Source of the DNA: Leguminivora glycinivorella
Lineage: Eukaryota > Arthropoda > Insecta > Lepidoptera > Tortricidae
DNA: 64,000 nucleotides
Direction of reading: 5' to 3'
Assembly (NCBI RefSeq): GCF_023078275.1
Contig: NC_062982.1
Span: forward strand, 10,242,880 to 10,306,879
The position numbers and the translations under genes are program-made. The notes under the pieces are model-generated. The model was not told the origin of the DNA, ran no database searches, and was given only the letters and a program-made list of their open reading frames with translations. Numbering within the stretch: the first letter of the stretch is position 1; each line of letters begins with the position of its first letter. Positions 44,542 to 55,722 of the stretch are shown here, in pieces.

Positions 44542-46565
44542 CCCATACAACCATTTCAGTCGCAAAATCTTCAAATCAGTAACTAACTGTCAAATGTGAC
44601 ATAACGCGTGGTAACGTCGTGCAAACAATGCGACCGTATTGTTACAATAACAAAGTGTAGTCGTCGCGTGCACTCGTTACGGTAACAAAATGTGTACGAA
44701 TTTGTGGCTGTCAATGTCACTGTCAGAATGACTTTTAACGACACTTTATTAGTCGACGTTTGCACACATAACGGTAACAACATGTGGACGAATTTGTGGC
44801 TGTCATTGTCACTGTCAGAACGGTTTCTGACAGTGACATTGACAGAATTTGTACACACATGTGTAGGTCTGATTACCGAACTGCTCCTAAACCACTGTAA
44901 CCGCAAATGACAATCTGAAATACGAAGGTTTCTCAAACTTTCTTGTGAAGTTGTGGACTGGTTGCTTTGAATCATTTAAATATGAGCGAATTAAATAATA
45001 ATAAACGACGACGACCATTTAAGCACTCTTCGACATTTTATAGAAATGTGGGAAAGTTAAGAAAAGTGCAGAATGATAATACAAATAGATAAGCACTTTA
45101 TAGTTACTTAATGTATTAAATATATAATTTTTAATTCTTATTGATAAAAATGAAGTGCAGTATTGCTTTACACAAAAAAAGTAGGAATCAAATGAAATAG
45201 AGTATTTACTGTGATATTAATAGAATTTCTGTTGCGCAATGATAGTTTTTTTCAGTACAGATGCTGCTTTTTACACACAGTAGTGCGAGCAAATCAAGCA
45301 ATGATTCATTTCTTGTCTGGTCGAAACTCTTAGCTTGGATTTAGGTACTGAAAATCGTCTTACGATACACGTGCGAAAAGGACATTCACAACTCGTGTCG
45401 ATTTAAAACACTCCCTTCGTTCGTGTATTAATTTATCGCTACTCGTATCGATTTTCCTCTTTTCCGCACTCGTATCTACAAGTATTTTGTTTGGGTTACA
45501 AAAAAAAACATTTTATTTACTCTACTACGTTTTATTTATGTCTCTTTAACATTACAAATTTGTAGACACTTATCTATACAAAAATCTTGACAAAAGAAGT
45601 ACAGATCGCTGAAATTAATGTTGATAGTAATATTATTGACGACTACTTCAACAAGTGTCAATTGTGAAATGCCGCAAAATACTAGTTGCTCTATAGAAGA
45701 CCATAATAATATGATCCCCGATCCTTTACAACCCAGCAGCTCGGTACGCACGTTACATTTTTTTTTAAATCTTCTTTAGTGAGGGCAACTGAGTACGACG
45801 GCATATTTAATTGTTTATAAAGTTTGAGGATACCTGGAAAAAAATAATACAAGAATTACGCCATTTTGAAAACAGCTTTCGGTCACGCGTGTACGCTGCG
45901 ACCATTTTGCGACCGTTTGTCGACCGTTTGGTGACCGTTTGGCGACTGTTTTTTACATGGAATATTACCGTCTTAATCCATATTTTAACAACTTTATTGG
46001 TTTTCTAGGCATTATTTTTAATATTTCAGTATAGTGTATGCACCGGAGCACTAAAACTTCACCAATCAATATACATAACACGCAAACACCGAGTAGTCAA
46101 TAATATTATTACTGGTTAAACTGAGGTAAATTGATGGCGCGTTGATAAATTTAGACTTATTTTATGAAATCACTCGAGCAATTTAATTGGCCATGGTAAT
46201 TAGCCCACATTATATTACAAATGCAAACAATATTTATCTTTAACAAATTCTTACGCCATTACATTTTAATGTCAAATGGTTTTATTTCTTTTTTACTTTG
46301 ACGTCTCTGACAGTCGCCATTTGAAAAGAATGAAATGAACGAATGATTTTTGGAAAGTAGTCGCCAAACGGTAACAATGTGTGCACGCGTAGTGCACACT
46401 TCTGTCACTTCTGTGACCATTTGTGCCTGTTACCAATCGTCCCCATTTGGGTCGCCGCGACTAAACGTCGACCGTACTGCGACTAAACATTGAGACCCGA
46501 AGACCTGTGTGTACACAAAATAGGAGGATTTGCGTAGGAACGGCGACCGATTATGGTTATATGGG
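44542..46565. mobile_element. 2.0-kb TA-flanked DNA transposon inside LINE A
   Basis: Inverted termini CCCATACAACCATTTCAGTC and (complement) CCCATATAACCATAATCGGT match over about 24 bp. TA flanks both ends (44,540-44,541 and 46,566-46,567). Removing the insert with one TA restores an uninterrupted LINE frame. Subterminal parts have repeated motifs: GACCGTTTGTCGACCGTTTG on one side, two copies of a 'cggtaacaa…ctgtcagaa' block on the other, and a 44-bp palindrome at 44,801-44,844. No transposase frame is recognised, so it is non-autonomous. It contains a composite MITE. Confidence 0.85.
45247..45480 (+). mobile_element. composite two-palindrome MITE, copy 2
   Basis: Same two-palindrome order as 38,208-38,434 (TTCAGTACAGATG..., then TTACGATACACGTGCGAAAA), but the loop of palindrome 2 is inverted ('cgtgtcgatttaaaacactc', then 'ttaatttatcgc'). 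More diverged than the other copies, and nested inside the DNA transposon. Confidence 0.75.
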
Positions 46566-46567
46566 TA

Positions 46568-48016
46568 TTCAAGGATGGATCTCACATATGCGTAATATAC
46601 AACTTTTAGACATGACAGGCTGTGAAAAGGTTTACAGGTTCTCATAACAAATCCCAAGCTTCGATATGACCTGTTTACAATGGAGTCCACATGATCTCTC
46701 ATAGTCATTTTGGAATCTAGGATTACTCCCAGGTCACGTACTACATCTACTCTGTTCACCGTTACGCCATTAAAGTGGTATGGATAAATGATTGGCTTAA
46801 GGCTGCGAGTAAAACTTATGCTCTGACACTTGGTAACACTAATTGTTATCTTATTACGACAGTAATACTCGACTAGATTATTAAGATCATTCTGCAGCAG
46901 TTCGCAATCTGCTATAGATTTTATACGCATGAAAACTTTTTTATCATCAGCGTATAGCAAATGGCGCGCGGTGAGAAAACACGTATCAATATCATATATA
47001 TAAGCATTATAAAAAAGGGGACCCAAATGGGAGCCTTGGGGCACCCCGGAGGGTATATCGATGTAGTCTGACCTGAAGCCACCGAGAACTACAGCCTGGG
47101 AACGGTTAATAAGATATGATTCGACCCATCTGAGCAGGTCTCCATGAATTCCTAGTGCTTCAAGCTTCATGAGAAGTATGGCATGGTTGACACGATCAAA
47201 CGCTTTCTCAAAGTCGGTATATATCACGTCAACTTGACCGCCACCTTCCATTTCTGTTAAAACATGATTAGTAAAACAAGCCAAGTTTGAGACTGTAGAG
47301 CGTCCTTTTAAAAAACCGTGCTGTTTATCCGAGATTCCAAGAGACACAATGGGGTAAATTTGTTTATATATTATGGATTCAAAAAGTTTACCTATGGTAT
47401 TGAGGATAGAGATAGGTCGATAATTCTCGATATTGGACTTAGAACCTTTTTTGTGTATAGGAATAATATGGGCCTTTTTCCATATGGAGGGGAAAATGCA
47501 GCTTTTTAGTGATTGTTGAAAAAGAAGGGTTAAGGGATATGCAAGACTTTCAGCACACGAGGATAAAAAGATAGGTGGAATACCGTCACAGCCAGGTCCC
47601 TTAGTTTTATCTAGACGCTTCAACAAACTTAGTACGATTTCGCAGGTTACATCGATACTGGACAGATCATCACACCGATTATTACTTAGTTGACTATTGT
47701 TAGGGTTACAAGAGGAGCTTGTTGTGTCAAATACGCTCTCAAAAAATGTGTTAAACGCATTACAAATATCTACGCCATTGTTGTAGTGATTGCTACCTAA
47801 ATTAAAACTATTAGGATAATTTGAACCTCCGCGTTTAGACTTCACGTATTTCCAGAAGAATTTAGGAGATCGCTTGATGTAAGATTCGGTATTGTTACTA
47901 AAACGCTGAAAACACTCATTCTGAACCAGTTTTTGTCTAGCTCTTAACATAGAAAATTCGTCGTAATCACGGGGGTTTAAAAACTTTTTCCACCTTCGAT
48001 GAACTTTAGTTTTTTC
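46568..48016 (-). pseudogene. LINE A ORF2, reverse transcriptase part
   Basis: In frame after the premature stop, 483 codons covering the RT fingers and palm: CDGIPPIFL, KKGSKSNIENYRPISILN, DFEKAFDRVNHAILLMKL (catalytic Asp), SGVPQGSHLGPLFYNAYI and YADDKKVFM (catalytic YADD). It stops being LINE sequence at SILE (46,568), where the TA-flanked transposon begins; the open frame runs on to 46,430 into transposon sequence and that extension is spurious. The catalytic residues look intact, but the protein is broken in two places. Confidence 0.88.
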
Positions 48017-49027
48017 TTAAATTATCTTTATGAGCGAGGAACTGTACCAAATAGGGTATGAGTCGTTTTTGGGGCGTGACATGGGTACAAATTTAACAAA
48101 ACAATCATTTAGTGTGTTATAAAATATGTCAACAGATTTGTTTACGTCGCTTGTGTTCAGAATTGTATCCCAATTTATACTATTTATGTGTGCATTTATT
48201 TTATTATAATCACATTTGAAAAAATTAAAACGGGGCATCGATTTATGTTTTAAAGGTATTACAAACAGATCTAAGATATCAATCACGAGAGGTGGGTGAT
48301 AAACGTCTAACTTAGAAATTGGTTGACATTGAGACACGAGCATAGGCAGATTACCAAAACACAGGTCTAAAGTATTGCCACATGAGTTTTTAATATAATT
48401 GTACTGAGTTAACCCTAAATACTGCATGTCCTCAATAAAAGATAACGCCGCACTTTGATAGTCCGTTCTGCCCTGACTTAGCAAAGAAAAACCTACACCA
48501 TTACTCCAGGATATACAAGGTATATTAAAGTCTCCTATTACAAGATAGGTACACGACGGAAATGTTTCGATTGTACGCATTATACTATTTTTTATGTCAT
48601 CTAAGTTTGATGGCAAATTTTCCTCTACGGGCGGTAAATACGCTAATACAGCAATTAAATCGGTCGGGGCGCCGAGAGCGCGGCTCGGTATACTTATACA
48701 CAACGATTCAATACCTGCGCAGGACCACTCACTGTACACTGCAGCACAAAGGTTGCGGCGGGCACATACCATGACTCCGCCGCCCGTACACTTATTAGTT
48801 GACTGAAGATTTCTGTCACATCGAAATACATCGTATCGGAAATCACAAAGTTCAGAATCCAAAATGTCGCTCTGTAACCATGTCTCAGTTAAAAATATTA
48901 AATCATAATCATTATGTAGTATGTTATTGTATATATCTAAACACTTAGTTCGGAGACCGCGAACATTTTGGTAAAAAATATTCAACTTATTGTTTATATT
49001 AGGATATACCGTGTTATTCACTATCAT
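48017..49027 (-). pseudogene. LINE A ORF2, APE-type endonuclease part
   Basis: 336 residues with the order NKLNIFYQNVRGLRTK (catalytic Asn), DLIFLTETWL (catalytic Glu), GGGVMVCARR and SCTYLVIGDFNIPCISW (catalytic Asp/Asn). This is the apurinic-like endonuclease that nicks target DNA for target-primed reverse transcription. It ends at TAA (48,017-48,019) in the same frame as the RT part, so a single nonsense change splits what was one ORF2. The spacer to ORF1 (49,028-49,712) has a 230-codon open frame without recognised domains, probably not a gene. Confidence 0.88.
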
Positions 49028-49712
49028 AGAAATAAATAACGATCAAAATTCGTCTTAATATTTGTAAAAAGTCTCGTGATATTTGTGACAGTAACCTGAT
49101 ACAATGTTTATTCTTATGTACGTTAATATAATGTAAGGTATAAGAGTAAGAGACTATGGGGAAATGTATTACAATAGTAGGGAAAATATTCGTATTTATG
49201 TGTAATGTTAGACATATTAAATTGTTAATTGATTGGTGTTCGTTGAGTTCATTTAAGTATTGATATATTAATCTATCCCTGTAGAAGAATAATGTAAGTT
49301 TTGTGTCTAACAGATTAAGGTTGATAACGGGTTTACTCAAATGAGCTACATGATGCCAGTTCAGTGTTGATCGATAAAGATATAATTTAGCATATATACT
49401 CATTAAGGAACAGCTGTTTATGTAGTGGGTGCTAGGGGCTTGCATCACTGTCGTCGGCGGTGGTGTACTCGTACGTTTAACAAAACAAACAGAGTTAGGT
49501 ATAGGTATAATTGGAAGTATACTTTTTGGTGTCTGATCTTTAAAAATAAATTGGATAGTACTTACGGTAATTGCGTAGGATACATTATTTAGTATGACTT
49601 TAAATAAGTAGGTATAGCTCTGATAAACACACAACGTAGATAGAATAAACAACATTAAAATAAGTTGTAATTTATCAAATATTTCGCACATAAAATTACT
49701 ATGCAAAAAAAG

Positions 49713-50780
49713 TCACTTAATTTTATTTATGTCGTTCGCGTCCTTTACGTGAATAATAGGAGATTTATCGGATTTTCTTGCGAATATCTTGCAGTTGCGT
49801 ACCCACACATACTTATAGCTTGCCACGTCTGCCGCGTCCTTGGTTTCCTTGCGAAGTTGCTTGTAGAATGGAATCAAATGTTCGTTTACAAATATTTTGG
49901 TTGATTCACCTGACATGCCGATATCTGTAGTGGTAATACCTTTACGCCTACGTATGCCGGATAAAATGCTGTCCTTGATAACTTGCGAGTTTAATTGTAC
50001 GACGATGTTACGTGGCCTGCCAGCCACTGCCACCCGAGGCTGTACCCGGTTCGCATGCAGAATACTTGCTGTAGTTAAATCCACTCCGGCTATATTAGCG
50101 ATGTTTGTGACGATGGCAGAAAGATTTTCGGCTTTATTTTCCGGGATCCCCGAGATTTCTAGGTTATGTAAGCGGTCGCGTTGCTGTAGGGCGTGATGTT
50201 CCAATTGTAAATGATTGTAAGATTCTTTCAAGGTGGAGACATCCCGTTCTAACGATTCTATCTTATTGACAGTAATTTCTATGGCGTCGACACGTGTACA
50301 TAGACCATCCTGACGGTGGGAGTGAAAGTTGAGAGAGTCCTTAAATTCCGCGATATCGGCCTTGAACTGATTGTGTTCGATGACCAGGTTTTCAGTCGTC
50401 GCCCGCACGCTGGAGTGCTGGTCCTTGATATCAGAGACATCCGACTTCATACTCGATATATCAGACTTTTGAGATTTGCAAATGTCCACCAGGTCCTTTA
50501 TATCCTTGCGAAATTCCAAAATGTCTTTTGTGATGTCACTCTCAAAATCAGGCTGTTTGCGTTTTCTAATTGTAATTTGAGAATCACTGTGGTAAATATC
50601 CTTTAATTTGTTTAAATCCGGCTGCGAGCCAGCATTACGTGCCAGATTACCTACACCCAGGTTATCGGTGTTGAGATTAGGATTATCGACCATGTTTCCG
50701 GGCACGAGATTAGCTAATTGCTTGAAGGAGATGCGGCTGGAGGAGGTTAACGTTGCACACAGTAGATAAGATGCACGCAC
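49713..50780 (-). CDS. LINE A ORF1, coiled-coil RNA-binding-like protein
   Basis: 355 residues, uninterrupted. After a variable N-terminus come basic RKRKQPDFES and a heptad-rich coiled coil (about residues 80-200, e.g. DIKDLVDICKSQKSDISSMK). An RRM-like segment follows (LHNLEISGIPENKAENLSAI … RPRNIVVQL), then a C-terminal block NEHLIPFYKQLRKE … YKYVWVRNCKIFARK. That last block resembles the region shared by insect LINE ORF1 proteins and the baculovirus FP25K family. By analogy it binds element RNA and trimerises. No PHD or CCHC zinc finger is seen. The frame may begin slightly upstream, as the region before the ATG is also open. Confidence 0.8.
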   Translation of the reverse strand: MRASYLLCATLTSSSRISFKQLANLVPGNMVDNPNLNTDNLGVGNLARNAGSQPDLNKLKDIYHSDSQITIRKRKQPDFESDITKDILEFRKDIKDLVDICKSQKSDISSMKSDVSDIKDQHSSVRATTENLVIEHNQFKADIAEFKDSLNFHSHRQDGLCTRVDAIEITVNKIESLERDVSTLKESYNHLQLEHHALQQRDRLHNLEISGIPENKAENLSAIVTNIANIAGVDLTTASILHANRVQPRVAVAGRPRNIVVQLNSQVIKDSILSGIRRRKGITTTDIGMSGESTKIFVNEHLIPFYKQLRKETKDAADVASYKYVWVRNCKIFARKSDKSPIIHVKDANDINKIK

Positions 50781-50979
50781 GAAAATGTCATAAGTGTATC
50801 GCTGACGATTTTTAAAATGATCTTTACACTTATAGGCACACGATCTAATTACCGGTGGTTCCGAATTTATGAACTTTATTTAAATTTTACGAGCAAATTG
50901 TGAAGTATGTGACGCGTCCGTTGTGAGAGGACGGCACCGCGAGAGAGCCATTACCCAATCAATTATCAAATTACTCTGA

Positions 50980-52140
50980 GATGAATTACGGCAAAGCCTG
51001 CGTTAGGTTACGAATGCCTAAGTACCTACTGTTTGGTGTTTCCCAACCCAACGCAGGCAACTCTTTGCTTACAGAATCGCTAAATTATGGAATGTGTATT
51101 TAAAGAAATATAGAATTTCGTATTACCAAGTAGATATATTTTATGGAGTGCGACCACCACTGAATAAATTTAGTAAGTAACCTAATACTTATACGCAAAA
51201 TGTTGCAAGGAAACAAAGAATTTACATGGATATCTAATAAACCCTAACCATTATGTAAATAGTATAGTTTATCTTCCGGATTTCGTAAATATCTTTAAAA
51301 ATCTGAAGTTCTACTTTTATGGGTGTTATCCTTGTTATAGTGTAAGTCAAGTTAAAATCCGGTGTCGAAGTACCCAACTCGTTAAGGCATCTATCAACTT
51401 AGGTCCGCTCCGCTACTCGATTGGCAGTCAGTAGATGAAGATCCCTATCTCACACAGTTAAACGTACGTAAACCATTGTTGTAGCAACACAATTATGCAA
51501 AATACATATGGAGTTTGCATATTGGCAAATGCCAAAAAACATCATTTAAATTTCCAATTAAAACGTTAGGCTTTTTGCTGTTGGTAAACTAATTTATTTT
51601 TTGTAAGTTCACAGAAGTAACATCGTTAAAATGTTTAAGGGAGTCTTTACACATATCGATGAAGAATATCGATACTGTTAGAACGATCTTATCTCGATGT
51701 ACAAGTATTAAGGACCAAGTAAACTGTCCATTGTTTAGTTTCGGGTCGTGCGATATGACTTGTGACCCAAACCATGGGTGCATGCATGCACTTCGGTTAA
51801 TAAATAATGGTTACCTATCAATAAAACCCACTGTTTATCCATAACCTGATTCTATGTTGATAACGATCAACTCCTTGTCCAATATTAAACTTTCTGTCCT
51901 AAGATATTCATCTCATAGAAAGTTTGACCCTAGAGACGATAGATGAAATCAGTTAAATGTTATCCAAAACGATCGGATTAGGTCTTATCCATGTCTTATC
52001 TAATGGTATTTTAAATGTCACACATCCGACAAAAAAAGGATGACTCACATTACACCGATTAGGATCCGGGCCGAAGGCTTCTGGCGCTTGGTTTTCTATG
52101 GAACTTGCACCCATTGCACTTGAACTTGTTTTGTATGGAA
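50980..52140. other. unassigned intronic stretch
   Basis: No gene, repeat terminus or RNA recognised. Confidence 0.4.
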
Positions 52141-52247
52141 GGCCCACTTGCACCAACCACTTAACTCAGGGTTAATGGGCTGTCATCTGTCAAATTCCAT
52201 ATAAAATGGTGGGTTAACCCTCCATTTTCGTTGGTGCAAGTGGCCCT
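52141..52247. mobile_element. MITE with GGCCCACTTGCACCAAC ends
   Basis: Inverted termini GGCCCACTTGCACCAAC / GTTGGTGCAAGTGGCCC, with a second inner pairing (AGGGTTAA / TTAACCCT). Related in its terminus to the nested MITE at 57,981-58,107. Confidence 0.75.
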
Positions 52248-52514
52248 AAAGCGAAAAGAACCATGACGAACAGTATTAGGAGATTGTGTACTGTGCGCCG
52301 ATAAGTGTACCATCTCCCTAAGGCCTGTAACTCGCGCGCCTGAGCACACAAACTCTATTGTGCTGGCCGCTCAACAATGGAGTAATTAACACGGAAAATC
52401 TGCAGTGACGCGCAACTGTCGATACCATTAATTTCCATAACTCGATAGTGTGAGCTGTCAGTGGTCGCTGCGGGCGCTAGGCTGTTAGTGACCGTTCTGG
52501 TCATTGACTTATGT

Positions 52515-53190
52515 TACTTCGTAAGGACGTGACATATGGGCACTAAAATGGTACCAGCACAGCGATGGTGTAGGTACCTACTATCTGTGTTCCTGATAAT
52601 CATCATATCAGCCATATATCGTCTACTGCTGAGCATTGTCTTCTAGTACGCCACTTGTCCCGGTCCTGAGCTACTTTCATCCAGTCGTGACCTGCAATTA
52701 TCTGGATGTCGTCCACCTAACGAGCCAAAGGATGCCAAGCGCTTCTTACATCTGTATTAAGCTGCCACCATTCCGTAATGTACTGTGACTGCATCAGTCA
52801 GCTGTTTCTGTTGCAAGGGCGCAGAGGCACTGGTCGTGGTCATATCAGAGAGGTAGGGACGGAAGGCTCCTCGAGCTTGCTCAAATGCACGTACTTATGG
52901 GCCGTCGGTTATGTTGGATGTTCTAACAACCTCCGTCTTGGCGAGCCTGGTCCGATCCACGAAGCGCATTCGGGCCTACTAGTTTATTCCGTCCATCATC
53001 TGCCGCACAGGCATGTCCAGCTGACCCTTCTGCCCGAGACACCGGTAAGCCAATAATACGATCTCTCATCATGTTGATGTCATGTGAATCACGTCAACCA
53101 ATCACGTTCTTGCGTTCTAAGGCCCATCAAACGAAAATGTTACCATGAAATTGTATGAATCGCCCTATCCTTACTTTTGAAATCTTTGGT
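52515..53190 (-). repeat. dispersed repeat with RTE-like middle
   Basis: The ends match 15,048-15,495. The middle (about 52,590-53,000) resembles the antisense 3' coding part of lepidopteran RTE elements: 'atatcgtctactgctgagca' and 'gtcgtccacctaacg' correspond to a frequent antisense signature. Heavily mutated, with no open frame. Confidence 0.5.
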
Positions 53191-53698
53191 AAGTGCCCGT
53201 TCTTGTACCGTTTTACAATTAGGGGCACGACCACACGTTACGGCATAAGATAATTTGACTGGACGGACGCAAACAATCACGGGGAGTGATGTTCGAGGCA
53301 CCTTCCACTTATTTATAGTCCGGATCTGTTAGTTGTAAAAAAGAAGTACCTATTAACGGGCAATCCAATAAAACCGAGGATTATGAAATTTAAGTTCTGT
53401 TTGTGTTAAGGGAATTTAATATATTTTAACATTTAGCAAACAGTTAGATTAGAAATGAAACTGAAAAACTACCATATCATAATACGTATAATATATACAA
53501 AACACAAGGTTTCCTTTTGTTCCATTTTGGTAAGGACCTGGGAGGGCCCAACACAACTCCCCTTTTAAATAATTTGATACGTTTCCAAAGTGTGCCTGAG
53601 AACTTAACTGAACTTTTTTTACTGTTTACGTTTAATGTTTACATTCTTCGTTTCATTATTTATTTTTTCAACTACCTACTTAAGACAAATAATAGTAC

Positions 53699-53928
53699 AT
53701 TACGATACAAGTGCGAAAAAAAGGAAGTTCGAAACGAGTGGCGATAAATTAAAACACGACCGAAGGGAGTGTTTTAAATTTAAATCGACACGAGTTACGA
53801 ATTTCCTTTTTGCACGTGTATCGTACGACGTTTTTCAGTACAGATGGCACTCCGAAGTTTCGACCTGGCATATAATGAACCACTTTTCGCACTAGTGCGT
53901 AAAAAAAGCACCATCTGTACTGAAAAAT
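53699..53928 (-). mobile_element. composite two-palindrome MITE, copy 3
   Basis: Reverse orientation of the composite. Palindrome 1 ends with TTCAGTACAGATGGCACTCC and is nearly perfect; palindrome 2 has ends TACGATACAAGTGCGAAAA / CACGTGTATCGTA. Relative to palindrome 1 its loop orientation agrees with copy 2 and is opposite to copy 1. Confidence 0.8.
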
Positions 53929-53929
53929 T

Positions 53930-55647
53930 AGTTTTCTGGATTCTAAATTCAGCGCTGTTACTTTAAAAACGGATTATTTCACATCACTACTCGTTGCAGC
54001 CGTCGCGACCAGCTCGAATAATGAACGCAGTTAACATTCCCGGTCCCAAACCAAATGTGGCTGTCCATGTTTAAAGACCCCTTATGCTGCAACTGTAGTA
54101 ACGTCCATTATGAGCGAAAATCCAACAGAAATCCTTATAAAATGGCTCTTATTGCACATGAGTTATTAAGGACCCTTTAGACTGGAACGCCTCAAATTAA
54201 TTTATTTTTTCTTCGAATCTCCGTTCAGCATCTGATTGAACACATTATAATGATGCCTGTGATGACTATTTGCCCTCTTACATATTGTTATGTTACGTAA
54301 CGTGCGTTGATTGATTCTCAAGAGTTTAGTACCGTTTTCATTATGTAAACTTGATACTTAATAACTTAATAAGTCTATCATCGAATGGGCTACCGGCGTA
54401 TTCATATTGTATTAAAAAAGTATTGCTGCAAGTATGTTGGCTTATCTTAACCCTTAAATGCATGACCTTGACAAAGATTTATTCAAATTTGAATTTTGAC
54501 ATGCTGGATGTAGGGAACAAATCAAATTATTTTATTAAATATTTTTTTGATTTGTTTTTTTTAAGATACCATAAACTTAAGAAAAAGCGATCAAGCCCAC
54601 TGGTGGCGAAGCCGGGAACATGCTGTCAATAGAGTCCAAAATGCATGATGCATCACTATGCAAAGTCATCCGCATATTACTTACGTCACAGCGTAAGGGA
54701 AAGGGGAGTCATACTAATGATACTACATATATGTGACTGTCCATGTTATAGGGATACAGAAAAACCGTGACATGAGGGAAGGGAAGGGGTAAAAAAATAT
54801 TGCGTGACGTAATACGTGGGCGGGCCCCTAAGGGTTAGGAGTCAGACTGCATCGCAACTGCAACTTATACAAGTTTCAGTTATGCTCCAGTTCGCCTGTA
54901 GCGGTTCTTAGTAGCCTTTTACCTTTTATCGTAGTGGGCGAAAGTTTAGGGTTTCCGATCTAATAATAGAATTGTATCGAATTTTTATTCATTGGTGTTT
55001 TATTACGTTTCTGCCTAAAAGCTTGACCCACTGTCGTAAACCCACTCGACGACTTATCAACCAAATCAATTAGACCTTAAATAAACTTTGTTCTCATTCA
55101 AAAACAATTTGACGGCATCTAGATCAAAGCGCATCGATCTGATCGTGATTATCGATTTTTCATGGAGCCAGTAAGTAGCCCATCACAATCGTGGGTCGTG
55201 ACAGATCACTTTTGGTAGTGTAACGGGACGTCCTACGGCGTTCAAAAAATGGAAAACCAAATTGTCCGAATATTTATTTACAATATCACAATCGAAATTC
55301 AATATATCTTCAATAGAACCGTGGAGTTGTAAAAGCTACTAAAGGAGCCGACACCAGACATCTGATAACATCGTCGTTGTCGGTACTAGATAGTTAATTT
55401 TACGATCGGTTTTAAAGGCTTTTTTGCTAATGATATGGGACTGGATGTAGCACATATTTGTACCTACTCGTAAGCATCCAACTAAATTACTGACTAAAGG
55501 GCCAAATTAAAGGTCTCTAGTTTAGCGACAATATTCATATTCACAACATAATCAGTATGTATGTGTGAAGCAAGCTCCCTGTCTGGCTATTTTCCAGGGA
55601 TCTTGGATATGTATGTATAGGTACAGCATGTAGGTACCTATCTTTTT
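53930..55647. other. unassigned intronic stretch
   Basis: Mostly featureless. A short fragment near 54,585-54,615 ('cactggtggcgaagccggga') and 54,505-54,560 resembles the tRNA-like family at 63.5 kb. Confidence 0.4.
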
Positions 55648-55722
55648 TAAAGAGTCAGACAGGCATCCATAGGCTACGGTTATCACTTACTATCGGGTGG
55701 GCAGTATGCTTGTTTCAAAATT
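55648..55722 (-). repeat. fragment of the 1612-1745 repeat
   Basis: 'cagacaggcatccataggct' and 'gggcagtatgcttgttt' match the reversed module. It ends exactly where LINE B coding sequence begins, so LINE B inserted into it or was recombined with it. Confidence 0.55.

Larger units (their letters stand above)
43646..50970 (-). mobile_element. LINE A, nearly full-length CR1/jockey-type retrotransposon
   Basis: Order on the reverse strand: 5' region (about 50,970, boundary approximate), ORF1 (50,780-49,713), spacer, APE-type endonuclease plus reverse transcriptase in one frame (49,027-44,086), 3' UTR and an (AATA)n tail at 43,646-43,672. It is interrupted by a 2,024-bp DNA transposon (44,542-46,565) and one in-frame stop (48,017-48,019). 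A microsatellite-type tail rather than poly(A) fits CR1/L2-like relatives better than jockey itself, but the clade is an inference. Confidence 0.85.

Noticed and set aside
44583..44975. 130-codon reverse frame in the TA-flanked transposon as transposase
   Set aside because: Composed of subterminal repeats; no DDE or HTH pattern.
46430..46567. C-terminal end of the 506-codon reverse-strand frame as part of the RT
   Set aside because: Sequence beyond 46,568 belongs to the inserted DNA transposon; the true RT C-terminus is at 44,086-44,541.
49014..49706. 230-codon reverse-strand frame between LINE A ORF1 and ORF2
   Set aside because: No domain, low-complexity hydrophobic composition, overlaps the start of ORF2; most likely spacer that happens to be open.
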